DNA from: Acidobacteriota bacterium
Lineage (GTDB): Bacteria; Acidobacteriota; Holophagae; Thermotomaculales; Thermotomaculaceae
Assembly: GCA_027038695.1 (NCBI GenBank)
Contig: JALWHA010000236.1
Span: 1-28,715 of the forward strand
Length of the DNA stretch: 28,715 nucleotides
Direction: 5' to 3'
Below the pieces are notes generated by a model that did no database searches, was not told the DNA's origin, and saw only the letters and a program-made list of their open reading frames with translations. This document shows positions 14,140-23,408 of this stretch, in pieces (the first letter of the stretch is position 1; every line of letters starts with the position of its first letter). Made by a program: the position numbers and the translations under genes.

Positions 14140-15607
14140 AATTCCTCCTATAATAAATTTTTCTCTTAGATGAAGATTCTATTCCTAACTCTTCTCTGTA
14201 CTTTGCCACCGTTCTCCTTGCAATTTTAATCCCCTGGGACTTTAAAATCTTAACTATTTCGGAATCAGAATAGGGTTTTTGTCTATTTTCGTTTGTAATT
14301 ATCTTTTTTATCTTTTCCTTAACAGCCATTGCCGATACATCTATCCCCGACGACGTGGCTAATTTACTTGAAAAAAAGTATTTCAACTCAAAAACCCCTC
14401 TCGGTGTTTGCATATACTTATTTTTAACAACCCTTGCAACGGTAGATTCGTGAATGCCCAACTCTTCGGCAATGTCTTTTAAAATAAGAGGTTTCATATA
14501 TTCTACCCCGAAATCAAAAAAATCCCTTTGCTTCTCTACTATAGACTTTGTAACCTTTAAAATAGTTTTCTGCCTATTGTAGATGCTTTTTATAAGCCAC
14601 AAAGCGGATTTCAACTTCTCTTTTATGTAATTTTCAGTTTCTTTTTCTATTTTGTCCCTGTTTTTAAGCATCTCGGCATACTGCTTGTTAACCCTTAACC
14701 CCGGTATCCCGTCTTCATTTAAATCAACATAGTATTCCCCGTCAATCTTAAACACCACAACGTCAGGAATAATATACTGTGTCTTTTCACTGGAATACTT
14801 TCTCCCGGGTTTTGGTTCAAGTTTTTTTATAAAATCAACATAATTCAACACGTCTTCTTCGCTAATATTTAAAGACAACGCTATCTTTTCGTTACGGTTA
14901 GCGGCTATATCCTCAAGGTGATTGTAAATCATATCTTTCAAAATACCGTCTTCTCCGAAACCTAAATATTCGCATTGAAGCCACAAACACTCTTCAATTG
15001 AGGTTGCGCCAACTCCGGTTGGATCAAACTTCTTTATCTCTTTTATCGCCTTTTCAATTAATTTCTTTTTTATGTTCAATTCGTCTGCCAGAAAATCAAC
15101 AACGCTTCGGTACTTTACCTTTAATTCTTTCGGCACTTTAAGGTAACCGTTATCATCAAGATAAGGGATTATCATTAAAACAGTATTATAAACCTCTTCG
15201 TCTTCTATATTTATCCCCGCCTGCCATTCAAGGTACTCTTGAAGAGATTGTTCTTTAGAAATAAAATTTTCGTAGTTAATATCTTTGTCAACGTACTCTT
15301 TATTCCTGTTTTTAGGAACATATTGGTCATCAAAGTAATCCCTGAAAAAATCCTCTATGTTAATATCTTTTTCATGCAAGAGATCAGTATTCTCCTCTTT
15401 TTTAGGAGATTCAGCAGGGGTTGCCTCGCTATTTCTTACTTCTTCAAGCAAAGGATTTTCCAACAATTCCTTCTTTATTTCCTGCTGAAGTTCAGGCACG
15501 GTTAGCTGAAGAAGTTTTATAGCCTGCTGTAAAGCGGGAGTTAAAGCAAGCTTTTGTGAAAGTTTCAAATCAAGTTTTTGTTTTAAATTTTGCTCTATAA
15601 AAGCCAT
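14129..15607 (-). CDS. rpoN: RNA polymerase sigma-54 factor
   Basis: RpoN directs polymerase to -24/-12 promoters and needs AAA+ activators to open them. The 492-residue protein has the glutamine/leucine-rich region I (LSQKLALTPALQQAIKLLQL), an acidic region II (about 50-100), the core-binding and helix-turn-helix parts (HESTVARVVKNKYMQTPRG), and the RpoN box ARRTVAKYRE at 463-472, complete. It is placed between lptB and hpf, as in many Gram-negatives. The start codon shares one base with the lptB stop. No sigma-54 activator or obvious -24/-12 promoter was noted in the window. Confidence 0.97.
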   Translation of the reverse strand: MAFIEQNLKQKLDLKLSQKLALTPALQQAIKLLQLTVPELQQEIKKELLENPLLEEVRNSEATPAESPKKEENTDLLHEKDINIEDFFRDYFDDQYVPKNRNKEYVDKDINYENFISKEQSLQEYLEWQAGINIEDEEVYNTVLMIIPYLDDNGYLKVPKELKVKYRSVVDFLADELNIKKKLIEKAIKEIKKFDPTGVGATSIEECLWLQCEYLGFGEDGILKDMIYNHLEDIAANRNEKIALSLNISEEDVLNYVDFIKKLEPKPGRKYSSEKTQYIIPDVVVFKIDGEYYVDLNEDGIPGLRVNKQYAEMLKNRDKIEKETENYIKEKLKSALWLIKSIYNRQKTILKVTKSIVEKQRDFFDFGVEYMKPLILKDIAEELGIHESTVARVVKNKYMQTPRGVFELKYFFSSKLATSSGIDVSAMAVKEKIKKIITNENRQKPYSDSEIVKILKSQGIKIARRTVAKYREELGIESSSKRKIYYRRNYEN

Positions 15608-16335
15608 TAATCTAACTTAAATCCCTTTCCCAAATAGATCTCTCTAATTTTCTCATCCTTGGCAATCTCCTTAGGGGTACCGACTTTCAATATGCTTCCA
15701 TTAGATAATATAAATGCCTTATCAGTAATCTGCAAGGAATCTTTTATATTGTGGTCGGTAAGTATAATGCCTATCCCCCTGTTTTTGAGTTTAACAATGA
15801 TATCCTGCAATTCTATTATGGTTATCGGGTCAATTCCCGCAAAGGGTTCGTCCAAAAGAATAAAAAGAGGGTCTGACGCTAATGCCCTTGCAATTTCTAC
15901 CCTTCTCCTTTCACCTCCCGAAAGAAAACCGCCTTTCGTATCGGCAATGTGGGTTAATCCGAATTCCTCTAAAAGGGTCTTTGTTTTCTCCTCAACCTCC
16001 TTTTCGGTTAAATCCCGAAATTGAAGAACAGATTTAATATTCTCTTCAGCGGTTAATCCCCTGAATACCGAAGGTTCCTGCGGAAGATACCCTATGCCTT
16101 TTCTTGCCCTCATATAAACCGGAAAATCGGTTAGGTCATAATCGTCTAAAAAAATTTTCCCTTCGTCGGCAACCAATAACCCGGCAATCATATAAAAGGT
16201 CGTGCTTTTACCTGCTCCGTTAGGCCCGAATAAACCGGTTATCTCCCCTGTTTTTGCTTTAATAGACACCCCGTTTACAACTAACCTTTCCCCGAATTTC
16301 TTTTTTAAATTGTCCGCTTTTAAAGTATGGCTCAT
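15607..16335 (-). CDS. lptB: LPS export ABC transporter ATPase
   Basis: LptB is the cytoplasmic ATPase that powers lipopolysaccharide extraction from the inner membrane by LptF and LptG. The 242-residue protein shows Walker A GPNGAGKST at 37-45, the Q-loop in GIGYLPQEPSVFRGLTAEEN, the ABC signature LSGGERRRVEIARAL, Walker B with LLDEPFAGIDP, and the H-loop in LTDHNIKD. The FAGIDP and QEPSVFRGLT phrases distinguish LptB from livF-like relatives. The start overlaps the preceding gene by four bases (ATGA). LptF and LptG are not in the window. Confidence 0.95.
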   Translation of the reverse strand: MSHTLKADNLKKKFGERLVVNGVSIKAKTGEITGLFGPNGAGKSTTFYMIAGLLVADEGKIFLDDYDLTDFPVYMRARKGIGYLPQEPSVFRGLTAEENIKSVLQFRDLTEKEVEEKTKTLLEEFGLTHIADTKGGFLSGGERRRVEIARALASDPLFILLDEPFAGIDPITIIELQDIIVKLKNRGIGIILTDHNIKDSLQITDKAFILSNGSILKVGTPKEIAKDEKIREIYLGKGFKLD

Positions 16336-18011
16336 ATTTTTATTTTTACCTCAACTTGGCCTGTTTGCTTAGTTTTTTCAATAAAAATTCTATCAGTTAC
16401 ATTGTCTAAAGTCAATTTATCCCCCTGAAGAGTATTGCCTTTAACATCTTTTACCTTTGCGAAAAAAAGATAAGAATACCTGGAGTTAAAATTTACGACT
16501 ATAACTCTTGCAAAACCTGAAAACTTGCCTTCAACGGTAAAATTACAGTCAAAAAGTAGAGAAAAGTTTTTATAAGTAACTGCTTTCATAGGATAGGCTT
16601 TTAAATTTCCGTTAAAGATCTTAACCTTGCCTTCCATATAAGCCCGCTTGATTTTATGTGTTACCTCCATATAATCACAATACATATTTCCTAACGCACC
16701 TTTCCTCATCTTCTTTTCTGCTGAAACATTGCCCTTTATTACTATTTTACCTACGGGAGTTAACTCTATTACGTTGCCATGTATATTGTCACTTTCATCA
16801 GTCAAGGACACGATTTTGCCGTTTTTGATAACCTTTATTCTCCTGTTTAAATAAGCAGAACTTCCCGTGAATTTATAATCGTTATACACACCGTAAACGG
16901 GAAAGGGAAACTTTATTTCACTTTTTTCATCTATCAAACAATTAGAGGATACGAGGAAAAAGCCTTTATCCTTCAAAACAGGATTAAAAACCTTTAACTC
17001 CCCTCCTTCTAACAAATAAGAATCACCTTTTATTGTTTTGAAACCTATTTTAGAGTAGAGATAGGGATTATCTCCTTTAACAGAGTTTTTATCCTCTCTC
17101 ATTATGTTGTTTACACCTGAAAAAACATAGGAAGAATAATTGCATCTCAAGTAATCGGTTTTTACTCTATCCAAACTTACCGTAGCATTATCCCCCTGTC
17201 CGGTTAGCCCTTGAGAATTAAACCGAAATCTACCTGTTACCTTTAGCATATAGCCCTGCTTTTGTTTTTGTAATATACCGTCATTAAAAAAAAGTACAAC
17301 ATTGGCACCTTTTAAAATAGACCTACCGCCAAAATACATCTTTTCCCCGCTTCCAACAATCTTAACAGTGTCTGAATAAACAGAAATCTTATCTTTTTTT
17401 TCAAAAAGAACAACATTTTTAAAAAAATAATACTCCCCTATCTCTTTTAAAAAAGAGGTGTTGTAATAAGATGTCAGGTTAAAACTTTGAGAAAACAATT
17501 TAGAATCTTTTTTTAGAGTTAAAAGGTTTTCACCTATATTAAACACAAATCGAGTTCCCTTGATTGAAAATTCAGGAAGATTAATGGTTATCCCGTTATC
17601 GCCAAACAACCTTTTATCCTTTAATCTGCTGGGCGGCAAAACAAGAATTGTCGCTTTTTTTTCAGGAAGGAACCCCTTTACTTCCGAATCAAAATAAATT
17701 ATCCCTTCTTTGAATGAAGCACTGGGTGCATTTAACTGCCCTTTATTGGAGTAGAAAAAAACCTGTACTCCCTCAATTGCCAAAACCTTTTTTTTCTGTA
17801 CTGCCTGCTTATAGGTAAAACGAGCAAACCTTTTCCCCGAAGAAAACAGTTCATGCTTGCCGTTTTCAATTAGCATACTTGCGTCTGCGGGAGGTTTTGT
17901 GTCGTCCTGAATCTTTATTTTAGGGGGTTTGTAAAAATTTAATATAACCGCAAATACCGATAAAAATATTAGGATAATTAAAACAATTCTGATTATCTTT
18001 AATTTTTTCAT
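16332..18011 (-). CDS. Long LptC/LptA-like LPS transport protein
   Basis: The 559-residue protein has one N-terminal membrane helix (about 7-28) and a long beta-rich periplasmic part with the repeating short strands seen in LptC and OstA/LptA beta-jellyrolls (for example VLAIEGVQVFFYSNKGQLNAP, HGNVIELTPVGKIVIKGNV and LQGDKLTLDNVTDRIFIEK). LptC is normally about 190 residues and LptA about 180, and no separate lptA lies between it and lptB. It may therefore combine LptC with several LptA-like units in a covalent periplasmic bridge, which I infer from length, topology and position. It overlaps recJ upstream and lptB downstream by four bases each. A weaker alternative is an LptC with an unrelated extension. 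Confidence 0.75.
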   Translation of the reverse strand: MKKLKIIRIVLIILIFLSVFAVILNFYKPPKIKIQDDTKPPADASMLIENGKHELFSSGKRFARFTYKQAVQKKKVLAIEGVQVFFYSNKGQLNAPSASFKEGIIYFDSEVKGFLPEKKATILVLPPSRLKDKRLFGDNGITINLPEFSIKGTRFVFNIGENLLTLKKDSKLFSQSFNLTSYYNTSFLKEIGEYYFFKNVVLFEKKDKISVYSDTVKIVGSGEKMYFGGRSILKGANVVLFFNDGILQKQKQGYMLKVTGRFRFNSQGLTGQGDNATVSLDRVKTDYLRCNYSSYVFSGVNNIMREDKNSVKGDNPYLYSKIGFKTIKGDSYLLEGGELKVFNPVLKDKGFFLVSSNCLIDEKSEIKFPFPVYGVYNDYKFTGSSAYLNRRIKVIKNGKIVSLTDESDNIHGNVIELTPVGKIVIKGNVSAEKKMRKGALGNMYCDYMEVTHKIKRAYMEGKVKIFNGNLKAYPMKAVTYKNFSLLFDCNFTVEGKFSGFARVIVVNFNSRYSYLFFAKVKDVKGNTLQGDKLTLDNVTDRIFIEKTKQTGQVEVKIKI

Positions 18012-19705
18012 CTAACCTTAAAATCTATTAAATTTAACTGAAAGTATTGTTTGGTGTTCCACCTGATTTTATCCAATGTATAAACTATATCTAATGAACC
18101 GAATTTTTCAATCTCTTCAGCCCGATTAACCTGGTTGTACCCTATAACCACAAATTTGTGAAGTCCATCAGAAACATAAAATCTTATATGCTTATCGCTT
18201 AAAATATCAACATCGCTTTCCACAATTACGTCTTCGCTTAAAAATACCGGTTGAGGGTTACCTATTCCGAATGGTTCAAGCATTCTCAAAGAATCATAGA
18301 AATCTTCTTTTATTTGAGACAATTCTATCTTAAAATCAATATTAACCCTCGGGATAAAGAGGTCATCAGGGTAATTTTCAAACAGGTAATTGTTTATTCT
18401 GTCATGAAGTTCAGGGATATTTTCCGCTTTTAGAGTAATTCCTGCAGCCTGGTGATGCCCTCCGTAATTCTCAAGCAAATCCCTGCAAGTATCAAGTACC
18501 TCAATGATATTGATACCTTCTATACTTCTGATTGACCCGTAACCCATTCCGTCTTCAATACTTACAATCCCCACCGGCCTGTAATATTTTTTTTGGATTT
18601 TTGAAGCAACAATTCCGATTACTCCCCTATGCCAATCCTCTCCCCTTAATAACAAAAACCTCTGTTTCATTAATCTTTTTTCGTCTAAATCTGCATGGAT
18701 CAACTTTTCAAGGGTTTTTTCAAGTTTTTGCCTCTCATAGTTTTTTCTATTCATATAATCAACATATTCTTTTATATTGCCGCTGTTTTCCGGGGAAAAA
18801 AGCTCAATAGCAAAACTTGCGTCCCCTAACCTACCCAATGCATTTATCCTCGGAGCAATTTTATAACTTATATCAATACAGGCAAGGTTCTTCTTATCAA
18901 TATGACAACTGTTAAAGATAGTTTCCAGCTCTTTTGTCTCGGTTTCTCTGATTGTTTTTAAACCCTCCTTGACTATAATACGGTTTTCACCGATCAAAGG
19001 CACTAAATCCGCTACAGTCCCTATGGAAACTAACTTTATAAGAAATTCATCGTCAATCTCAACGTTAAAATGACTCTTTAAAGCCTGAACAAGTTTGTAA
19101 ACCACCCCAACCCCGGCCAGAGGCTCGTTTTCAAATCCGCTTCCAGTCACCTTGGGGTTTATAATCGCTATAACATCGTCAGGTAACTCTTTATCAGGTT
19201 CGTGGTGGTCAGTAATTATAACATCTATACCCATAGCGTGAATATCTTTAATTTCATCTTTTGCTTTAACCCCGCAATCAACGGTTATCAAAAGGGAAAA
19301 GGGTTTTTCATTATATACCTTCTGTACTTTCTCCACCTTCACGCCGTATCCGTCTTGAAACCTGTTAGGCAAAGCATACCTTACCTTGCCGCCTAATTTT
19401 TCCAACACATTTTTCAAAACCACTATGGAAGTAATGCCGTCTACGTCATAGTCCCCGTAAATAACTATTTCTTCTCCAGTTTTAATAGCCTTTTCAATTC
19501 TTAAAACAGCTTCTTTTACTCCTTTAAGTTCATTCGGGTCTTTGAAATTTTCCTTTGTTCCGTAAAAAAATATCTTAGCCTTTTCAACAGTATCAATTCC
19601 CCTCATACATAACAATTCACCGATAAATTGAGGGATATTGAGTTTTTCCACTATATCCTTCAAGTGCTCCTTATTGTATTGCGAAAATTCCCATTTATAT
19701 CTCAT
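18008..19705 (-). CDS. recJ: Single-stranded-DNA-specific exonuclease RecJ
   Basis: RecJ degrades single-stranded DNA 5' to 3' in recombination and mismatch or base-excision repair. The 565-residue protein has the DHH-family motifs in order: GDYDVDG at 84-90, TVDCG, ITDHHEPD with D166-H167-H168, INPK, and the DHHA1 segment GGHHQAAGITL near 410, followed by the C-terminal OB-fold part. Length is typical. It overlaps accA by four bases and the LptC/LptA-like gene by four, so it belongs to the same message although its function is unrelated. Confidence 0.96.
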   Translation of the reverse strand: MRYKWEFSQYNKEHLKDIVEKLNIPQFIGELLCMRGIDTVEKAKIFFYGTKENFKDPNELKGVKEAVLRIEKAIKTGEEIVIYGDYDVDGITSIVVLKNVLEKLGGKVRYALPNRFQDGYGVKVEKVQKVYNEKPFSLLITVDCGVKAKDEIKDIHAMGIDVIITDHHEPDKELPDDVIAIINPKVTGSGFENEPLAGVGVVYKLVQALKSHFNVEIDDEFLIKLVSIGTVADLVPLIGENRIIVKEGLKTIRETETKELETIFNSCHIDKKNLACIDISYKIAPRINALGRLGDASFAIELFSPENSGNIKEYVDYMNRKNYERQKLEKTLEKLIHADLDEKRLMKQRFLLLRGEDWHRGVIGIVASKIQKKYYRPVGIVSIEDGMGYGSIRSIEGINIIEVLDTCRDLLENYGGHHQAAGITLKAENIPELHDRINNYLFENYPDDLFIPRVNIDFKIELSQIKEDFYDSLRMLEPFGIGNPQPVFLSEDVIVESDVDILSDKHIRFYVSDGLHKFVVIGYNQVNRAEEIEKFGSLDIVYTLDKIRWNTKQYFQLNLIDFKVR

Positions 19706-20649
19706 ATTCTTACTTCAACAAACTCCCCTATTTTCCTGAACCTTAAATACCTGTCATTAACCAATGCAGGTATAGATTTAGAGTTTAACTCATCTAAGTT
19801 TTTTAACAAGTATTCTTTTAGATAAGAAGCAGATTTCTCATAATCAACGTGAGCACCCCCCACAGGTTCGGGAATAATCTCGTCTACAATCCCATATCTC
19901 TTTAAATGGTCTGCAGTAAATTTCAAAGCACTTGCCGCTTCGTCAGCCTTTGCGGAATCTTTCCAGAGAATAGAGGCACACCCTTCCGGGGAAATTACCG
20001 AATAGATTGAGTATTCAAAAATCAACACACGATTTGCCACGGCAATACCCAATGCACCGCCGCTGCCCCCCTCTCCTATAATAACGGTTATAATAGGCAC
20101 CCTCAATTTTGACATCTCTCTCAGATTTCTGGCAATCGCCTCAGCCTGTCCTCTTTCCTCGGCTTCAATCCCGGGATAAGCACCTGGGGTATCTACAAAG
20201 GTAATAATTGGGCGTTTAAATTTTTCCGCCAACTTCATAATCCTTAAAGCCTTTCTGTATCCTTCAGGCTTAGGCATTCCGAAATTCCTGAAAATTTTTT
20301 CTTTGGTATCCCGCCCCTTTTGTTGGCCTATCACGCAAACCGGGTTACCCTCTAAAAAAGCAAATCCCCCGACAATAGCCTTATCGTCTGCAAAATTTCT
20401 ATCCCCGTGCAATTCGGTAAAATCTGTAAACACCCTTTCAACATAGTCAAGAAAATACGGCCTGTTTGGATGCCTCGCCACCAGGGTGATCTGCCATTCG
20501 TCAAGGTTTTTGTAAATCTTTTTTCTCAAATCCTCTATCTTTTTTTTAATCTCTTCTATCTCTTTTTCTTTACCGAAGGTTTGTGCGGTTTCAAGTTTTT
20601 TATGATAATTTACTAACTCTTTTTCAAAAGGCAAAAAATATAACCCCAT
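19702..20649 (-). CDS. accA: Acetyl-CoA carboxylase carboxyltransferase subunit alpha
   Basis: AccA with AccD moves the carboxyl group from biotin to acetyl-CoA, the first step of fatty-acid synthesis. The 315-residue protein has the expected N-terminal coiled helices, then QITLVARHPNRPYFLDYV, the ELHGDRNFADDKAIVGG segment, TFVDTPGAYPGIEAEERGQAEAIA and the oxyanion loop IGEGGSGGALGIAVANRV. Length matches. AGAGG precedes the ATG. It is the first gene of the tightly packed accA-recJ-lpt-rpoN-pts run. AccD, AccB and AccC are elsewhere. Confidence 0.96.
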   Translation of the reverse strand: MGLYFLPFEKELVNYHKKLETAQTFGKEKEIEEIKKKIEDLRKKIYKNLDEWQITLVARHPNRPYFLDYVERVFTDFTELHGDRNFADDKAIVGGFAFLEGNPVCVIGQQKGRDTKEKIFRNFGMPKPEGYRKALRIMKLAEKFKRPIITFVDTPGAYPGIEAEERGQAEAIARNLREMSKLRVPIITVIIGEGGSGGALGIAVANRVLIFEYSIYSVISPEGCASILWKDSAKADEAASALKFTADHLKRYGIVDEIIPEPVGGAHVDYEKSASYLKEYLLKNLDELNSKSIPALVNDRYLRFRKIGEFVEVRI

Positions 20650-20680
20650 ATCTACACCTCTATTTTCAATACTTATTAGA

Positions 20681-20708
20681 TTTTTACAAAATTATACCGC
20701 TCTGTCAA
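20681..20708 (-). promoter_or_regulatory. Probable promoter ahead of accA
   Basis: In the 109-bp gap before accA, the minus strand has a perfect TTGACA (20703-20708), 16 bp from TAAAAA (20681-20686). A perfect TATAAT (20691-20696) also lies here, but its -35 partner is poor. At least one promoter is likely for the accA to ptsI block; which pair is used is not clear. Confidence 0.5.
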
Positions 20709-20758
20709 CTAAAGAAGGCTGAGGCAATATAGTAAAATAAAAAGTTTATCTTTTATTC

Positions 20759-22360
20759 TCAATCAATTATCATATTTTTAGTGATCGCTTTAATTAAATT
20801 CAGTTCTTCTATTTCTCCAAACCTGATTAAATCATCTATTTCCTTTTTTCCAACCCCTAATTTTTTAAGATGGTTAACCGCCCCCTTGATAGAGGTTCCC
20901 GCTTCCCTGCATGCGAGCAATCTTACTTTCCAGGTCTCAATCGCGAGCTGAATAAACTTTTTCCTATCTTCTTCACTTTTAGACCTGGCAATCATTTTTT
21001 CGTAAAGATAGGCCAGATTGTTAGCCGCTTTTCTGTTTAAAGGATTCATAGCAAGGGCAACAAGGTAAGAGTCTTCGGCAGCTTTAAAGTTTCTGTTACA
21101 TTGATGTGCTATCCCCATATAATTCCAAATTTCCGAATTTTTAGAATTTATATCAAGAGCCTTTTCAACATACTTTAATTGGTCTTTATACCTCTTTTCA
21201 AGACGCGCTACTTCGCTTAATCCAAGATATGCCCAGTATTCATTTTCGTCGTAATCAACAGCCTTTAAGAAAAACTTTTCAGCCTGCTTAGCTTTTTTCA
21301 AGTTTAAATAAGCAAAACCCGCCTCGGTTAAAGAAGGCACATGATATTTATCCCTTTTAATAGCATCTTTGTATAATTTTACCGCCTTGTTGTAATTGCC
21401 CCTCTCGGATTCTATTTTCCCTAAATTGTAATAGGCCAAAGCAAAATCTTTGTTGTACTGAAGAGCAATATTAAAGTGGTTTATAGCATCTTCAGTTTCC
21501 CCCTTTTGGGTTAAAACATAGCCTATAAAATTGTTAACTTCTGCCAAAATAACCGGGTCTTTACCCTTCATTATCATTTCAATTTTTTTCATTTCAGCAA
21601 TTGCGTTATCGAATAACCCCTCTGACAGGTAATACTCCCCTAAAATAAAATAAGATGACCAATCTTCCGGGTTAATGGAAATAGCCTTTGCAAGGGACTG
21701 TGTTCCTTTAATAAAATCCCCTTGAGACAAGAAAATTTCCCCTAACAAATGCCAGGACGCTATAAAATTTTGTTCAAGTCTTAAAGACTCTTCTACCTTA
21801 AGCCTTGCTTTTTCCGTTTCCCCTAAGTCATAGTAACATTTGGCAATCATCCTTAATACTCTGAAACTTTTAGGATTTAAAGATATTGCTTTGCCGAACA
21901 TTTCAAGTGCCTTTTTAATATCACCGACAGCATGAAGGATATATCCGTAGATTTCGTAATTTACGCTATTATCAGGTGCAATCTCTATAGATTTCCTTAT
22001 CAAACTAATTGCAATGCCGTCATTTTCCAAAAAGTAATTTATAAAAGCCAGAACCCTGTATACTGAATCTGGCACTTCTCCTTTTAGTTCAAAGTAATCG
22101 TAGATCTTTTCAAGTTCATCTTTAATGTGATTCAAATCGGAAGTACTCTTGAAACCGGAAGCCATTATCATCTCAAACCATGCGTCAAAATCAAACCTAT
22201 CCAGATCTAACGCTTTTTTAGCCGCATCAATTGCTTTATTGTAGTAAGAACGGTAATTGTAAAACCTTGCTAACTGCGTATAGTTCTCAGGAATAGGATG
22301 CTGATTAACCTTTTCTATTAATTCCCTTAAAGAATAATCGCTTAAAAACACGTCTTTCAT
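20759..22360 (-). CDS. TPR-repeat protein of unknown function
   Basis: The 533-residue protein is built of tetratricopeptide repeats over nearly its whole length (about residues 30-480), with clear units such as VNYEIYGYILHAVGDIKKAL, FALAYYNLGKIESERGNYN and SEIWNYMGIAHQCNRNFKAA. It has no signal peptide and so is probably a cytoplasmic scaffold. The C-terminal 50 residues have no repeat (GVGKKEIDDLIRFGEIEEL). The ATG at 22360 is preferred over the TTG at 22366 because AGAGG lies six bases before it. It follows hslV by about 47 bp. No enzymatic domain is visible, and the partner is unknown. Confidence 0.85.
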   Translation of the reverse strand: MKDVFLSDYSLRELIEKVNQHPIPENYTQLARFYNYRSYYNKAIDAAKKALDLDRFDFDAWFEMIMASGFKSTSDLNHIKDELEKIYDYFELKGEVPDSVYRVLAFINYFLENDGIAISLIRKSIEIAPDNSVNYEIYGYILHAVGDIKKALEMFGKAISLNPKSFRVLRMIAKCYYDLGETEKARLKVEESLRLEQNFIASWHLLGEIFLSQGDFIKGTQSLAKAISINPEDWSSYFILGEYYLSEGLFDNAIAEMKKIEMIMKGKDPVILAEVNNFIGYVLTQKGETEDAINHFNIALQYNKDFALAYYNLGKIESERGNYNKAVKLYKDAIKRDKYHVPSLTEAGFAYLNLKKAKQAEKFFLKAVDYDENEYWAYLGLSEVARLEKRYKDQLKYVEKALDINSKNSEIWNYMGIAHQCNRNFKAAEDSYLVALAMNPLNRKAANNLAYLYEKMIARSKSEEDRKKFIQLAIETWKVRLLACREAGTSIKGAVNHLKKLGVGKKEIDDLIRFGEIEELNLIKAITKNMIID

Positions 22361-22407
22361 TTTCAACCTCTTTAAAACACTTTAATGATATCTTTATTAT
22401 ACAAAAA

Positions 22408-22935
22408 TTATATGGTTTCAATAGTAAAATTTTTATTTGTATAGATACATATATCTCCGGCTATCTCCATAGCCTTTTTAGCAATTTCTCTTGCGGAAAG
22501 GGAGGAATTTTCATGCAAAGCCCTTGCCGCTGCATAGGCATAAGGCCCTCCCGAACCTATGGCTATAACGGGTATGTCCGGCTCTACCACATCACCTACC
22601 CCGGACAGCAGATAGACCTTTTCACCGTTTGTAACTATCATCATTGCTTCAAGTTTTCTCAAGTATTTATCGGTACGCCAATCTTTTGCAAGTTCAATTA
22701 CCGATCTTTCAAGGTTGCCGGAAAATTGTTCCAATTTAGACTCAAGTTTTGAAAATAATGTAAAGGCATCAGCGGTAGAACCTGCAAAACCGACAATAAT
22801 TTTGTCCTTATAGATCCTTCTCACCTTTTTAGCCTTATGCTTTAAAACGGTATGTTCTAAAGTAACCTGTCCATCCCCGATAATTACGCTTTCCTCGTTC
22901 TTTTTCACATACAGTATGGTTGTTCCCTTAAACAT
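22408..22935 (-). CDS. hslV: ATP-dependent protease proteolytic subunit HslV
   Basis: HslV is the threonine peptidase that degrades proteins unfolded by the HslU ATPase. From the ATG at 22935 the protein is 175 residues and begins MFKGTTILYV. Removal of MFKG exposes the catalytic threonine. In mature numbering, T1, D17 (IIGDGQVT) and K33 (KAKKVRRI) are all present, as are the GSGGPYAYAAARAL segment and the usual C-terminus. This start shares one base with the Nudix stop (TAATG) and gives the family length; an ATG six codons upstream is inside the Nudix end. The usual partner hslU is not adjacent: the next gene is a TPR protein. HslU must be elsewhere, or another unfoldase is used. Confidence 0.94.
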   Translation of the reverse strand: MFKGTTILYVKKNEESVIIGDGQVTLEHTVLKHKAKKVRRIYKDKIIVGFAGSTADAFTLFSKLESKLEQFSGNLERSVIELAKDWRTDKYLRKLEAMMIVTNGEKVYLLSGVGDVVEPDIPVIAIGSGGPYAYAAARALHENSSLSAREIAKKAMEIAGDICIYTNKNFTIETI

Positions 22936-23396
22936 TACTCTCCTCTCCTCCATCTAAAAAGAAAATTTGCCACATCCTTAACATTTTTAGGAATTTTCTT
23001 ATTTTTTATTTCATTGAAATGAAACCATCTGACACTATTCTTAAATTCGTCAGAAATTGTGTCGTCACCTATCACATCCGCAACAAAGATAAAATCTATG
23101 TGCCTATGGTGTTTATCAATATATTCTATCTGCACATGCAACGGCGAGGGAATTCTTACGGTAGTTGCATCAAGCACAATTGGAATACCGGGTCTGAAAT
23201 CAATAATCTCAACATCCAAACCGGTTTCCTCTTTGACTTCTCTGACAGCCGCTTTAACCGGATGTTCCCCTTCCTCAATATGCCCCCCGGGAGGAAGAAA
23301 AAAACCTACAAAAGGCGTCTTCTTCCTTTTTACAAAGGCTAAAGCACTTCCGTCTTTGTTAAACACAAAAACATTAACTACAAATTCATACTTCAT
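22935..23396 (-). CDS. Nudix hydrolase
   Basis: The 153-residue protein is a single Nudix domain. The full Nudix box (G-x5-E-x7-REUxEExGU) spans residues 38-60: G38, E44, R52, E53, E56, E57, G59. Such enzymes hydrolyse nucleoside diphosphates linked to another group, including oxidised nucleotides. The segment HVQIEYIDKHHRHIDFIFVADV and the hydrophobic FFLPPGGHIEEGE start do not by themselves fix the substrate. It lies 12 bp after proS and overlaps hslV by one base, so it is translated with a protein-synthesis and protein-turnover set. Confidence 0.9.
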   Translation of the reverse strand: MKYEFVVNVFVFNKDGSALAFVKRKKTPFVGFFLPPGGHIEEGEHPVKAAVREVKEETGLDVEIIDFRPGIPIVLDATTVRIPSPLHVQIEYIDKHHRHIDFIFVADVIGDDTISDEFKNSVRWFHFNEIKNKKIPKNVKDVANFLFRWRRGE

Positions 23397-23408
23397 TACA
23401 AATCTCTT

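Noticed and set aside
15239..15505. Plus-strand ORF of 88 codons opposite rpoN
   Set aside because: Shadow of the acidic region of rpoN, with no supporting start signals.
22367..22407. TATAAT between hslV and the TPR gene as a promoter
   Set aside because: The nearest TTGAAA is only 14 bp away and within the hslV end, so spacing is poor; readthrough from the upstream operon is simpler.
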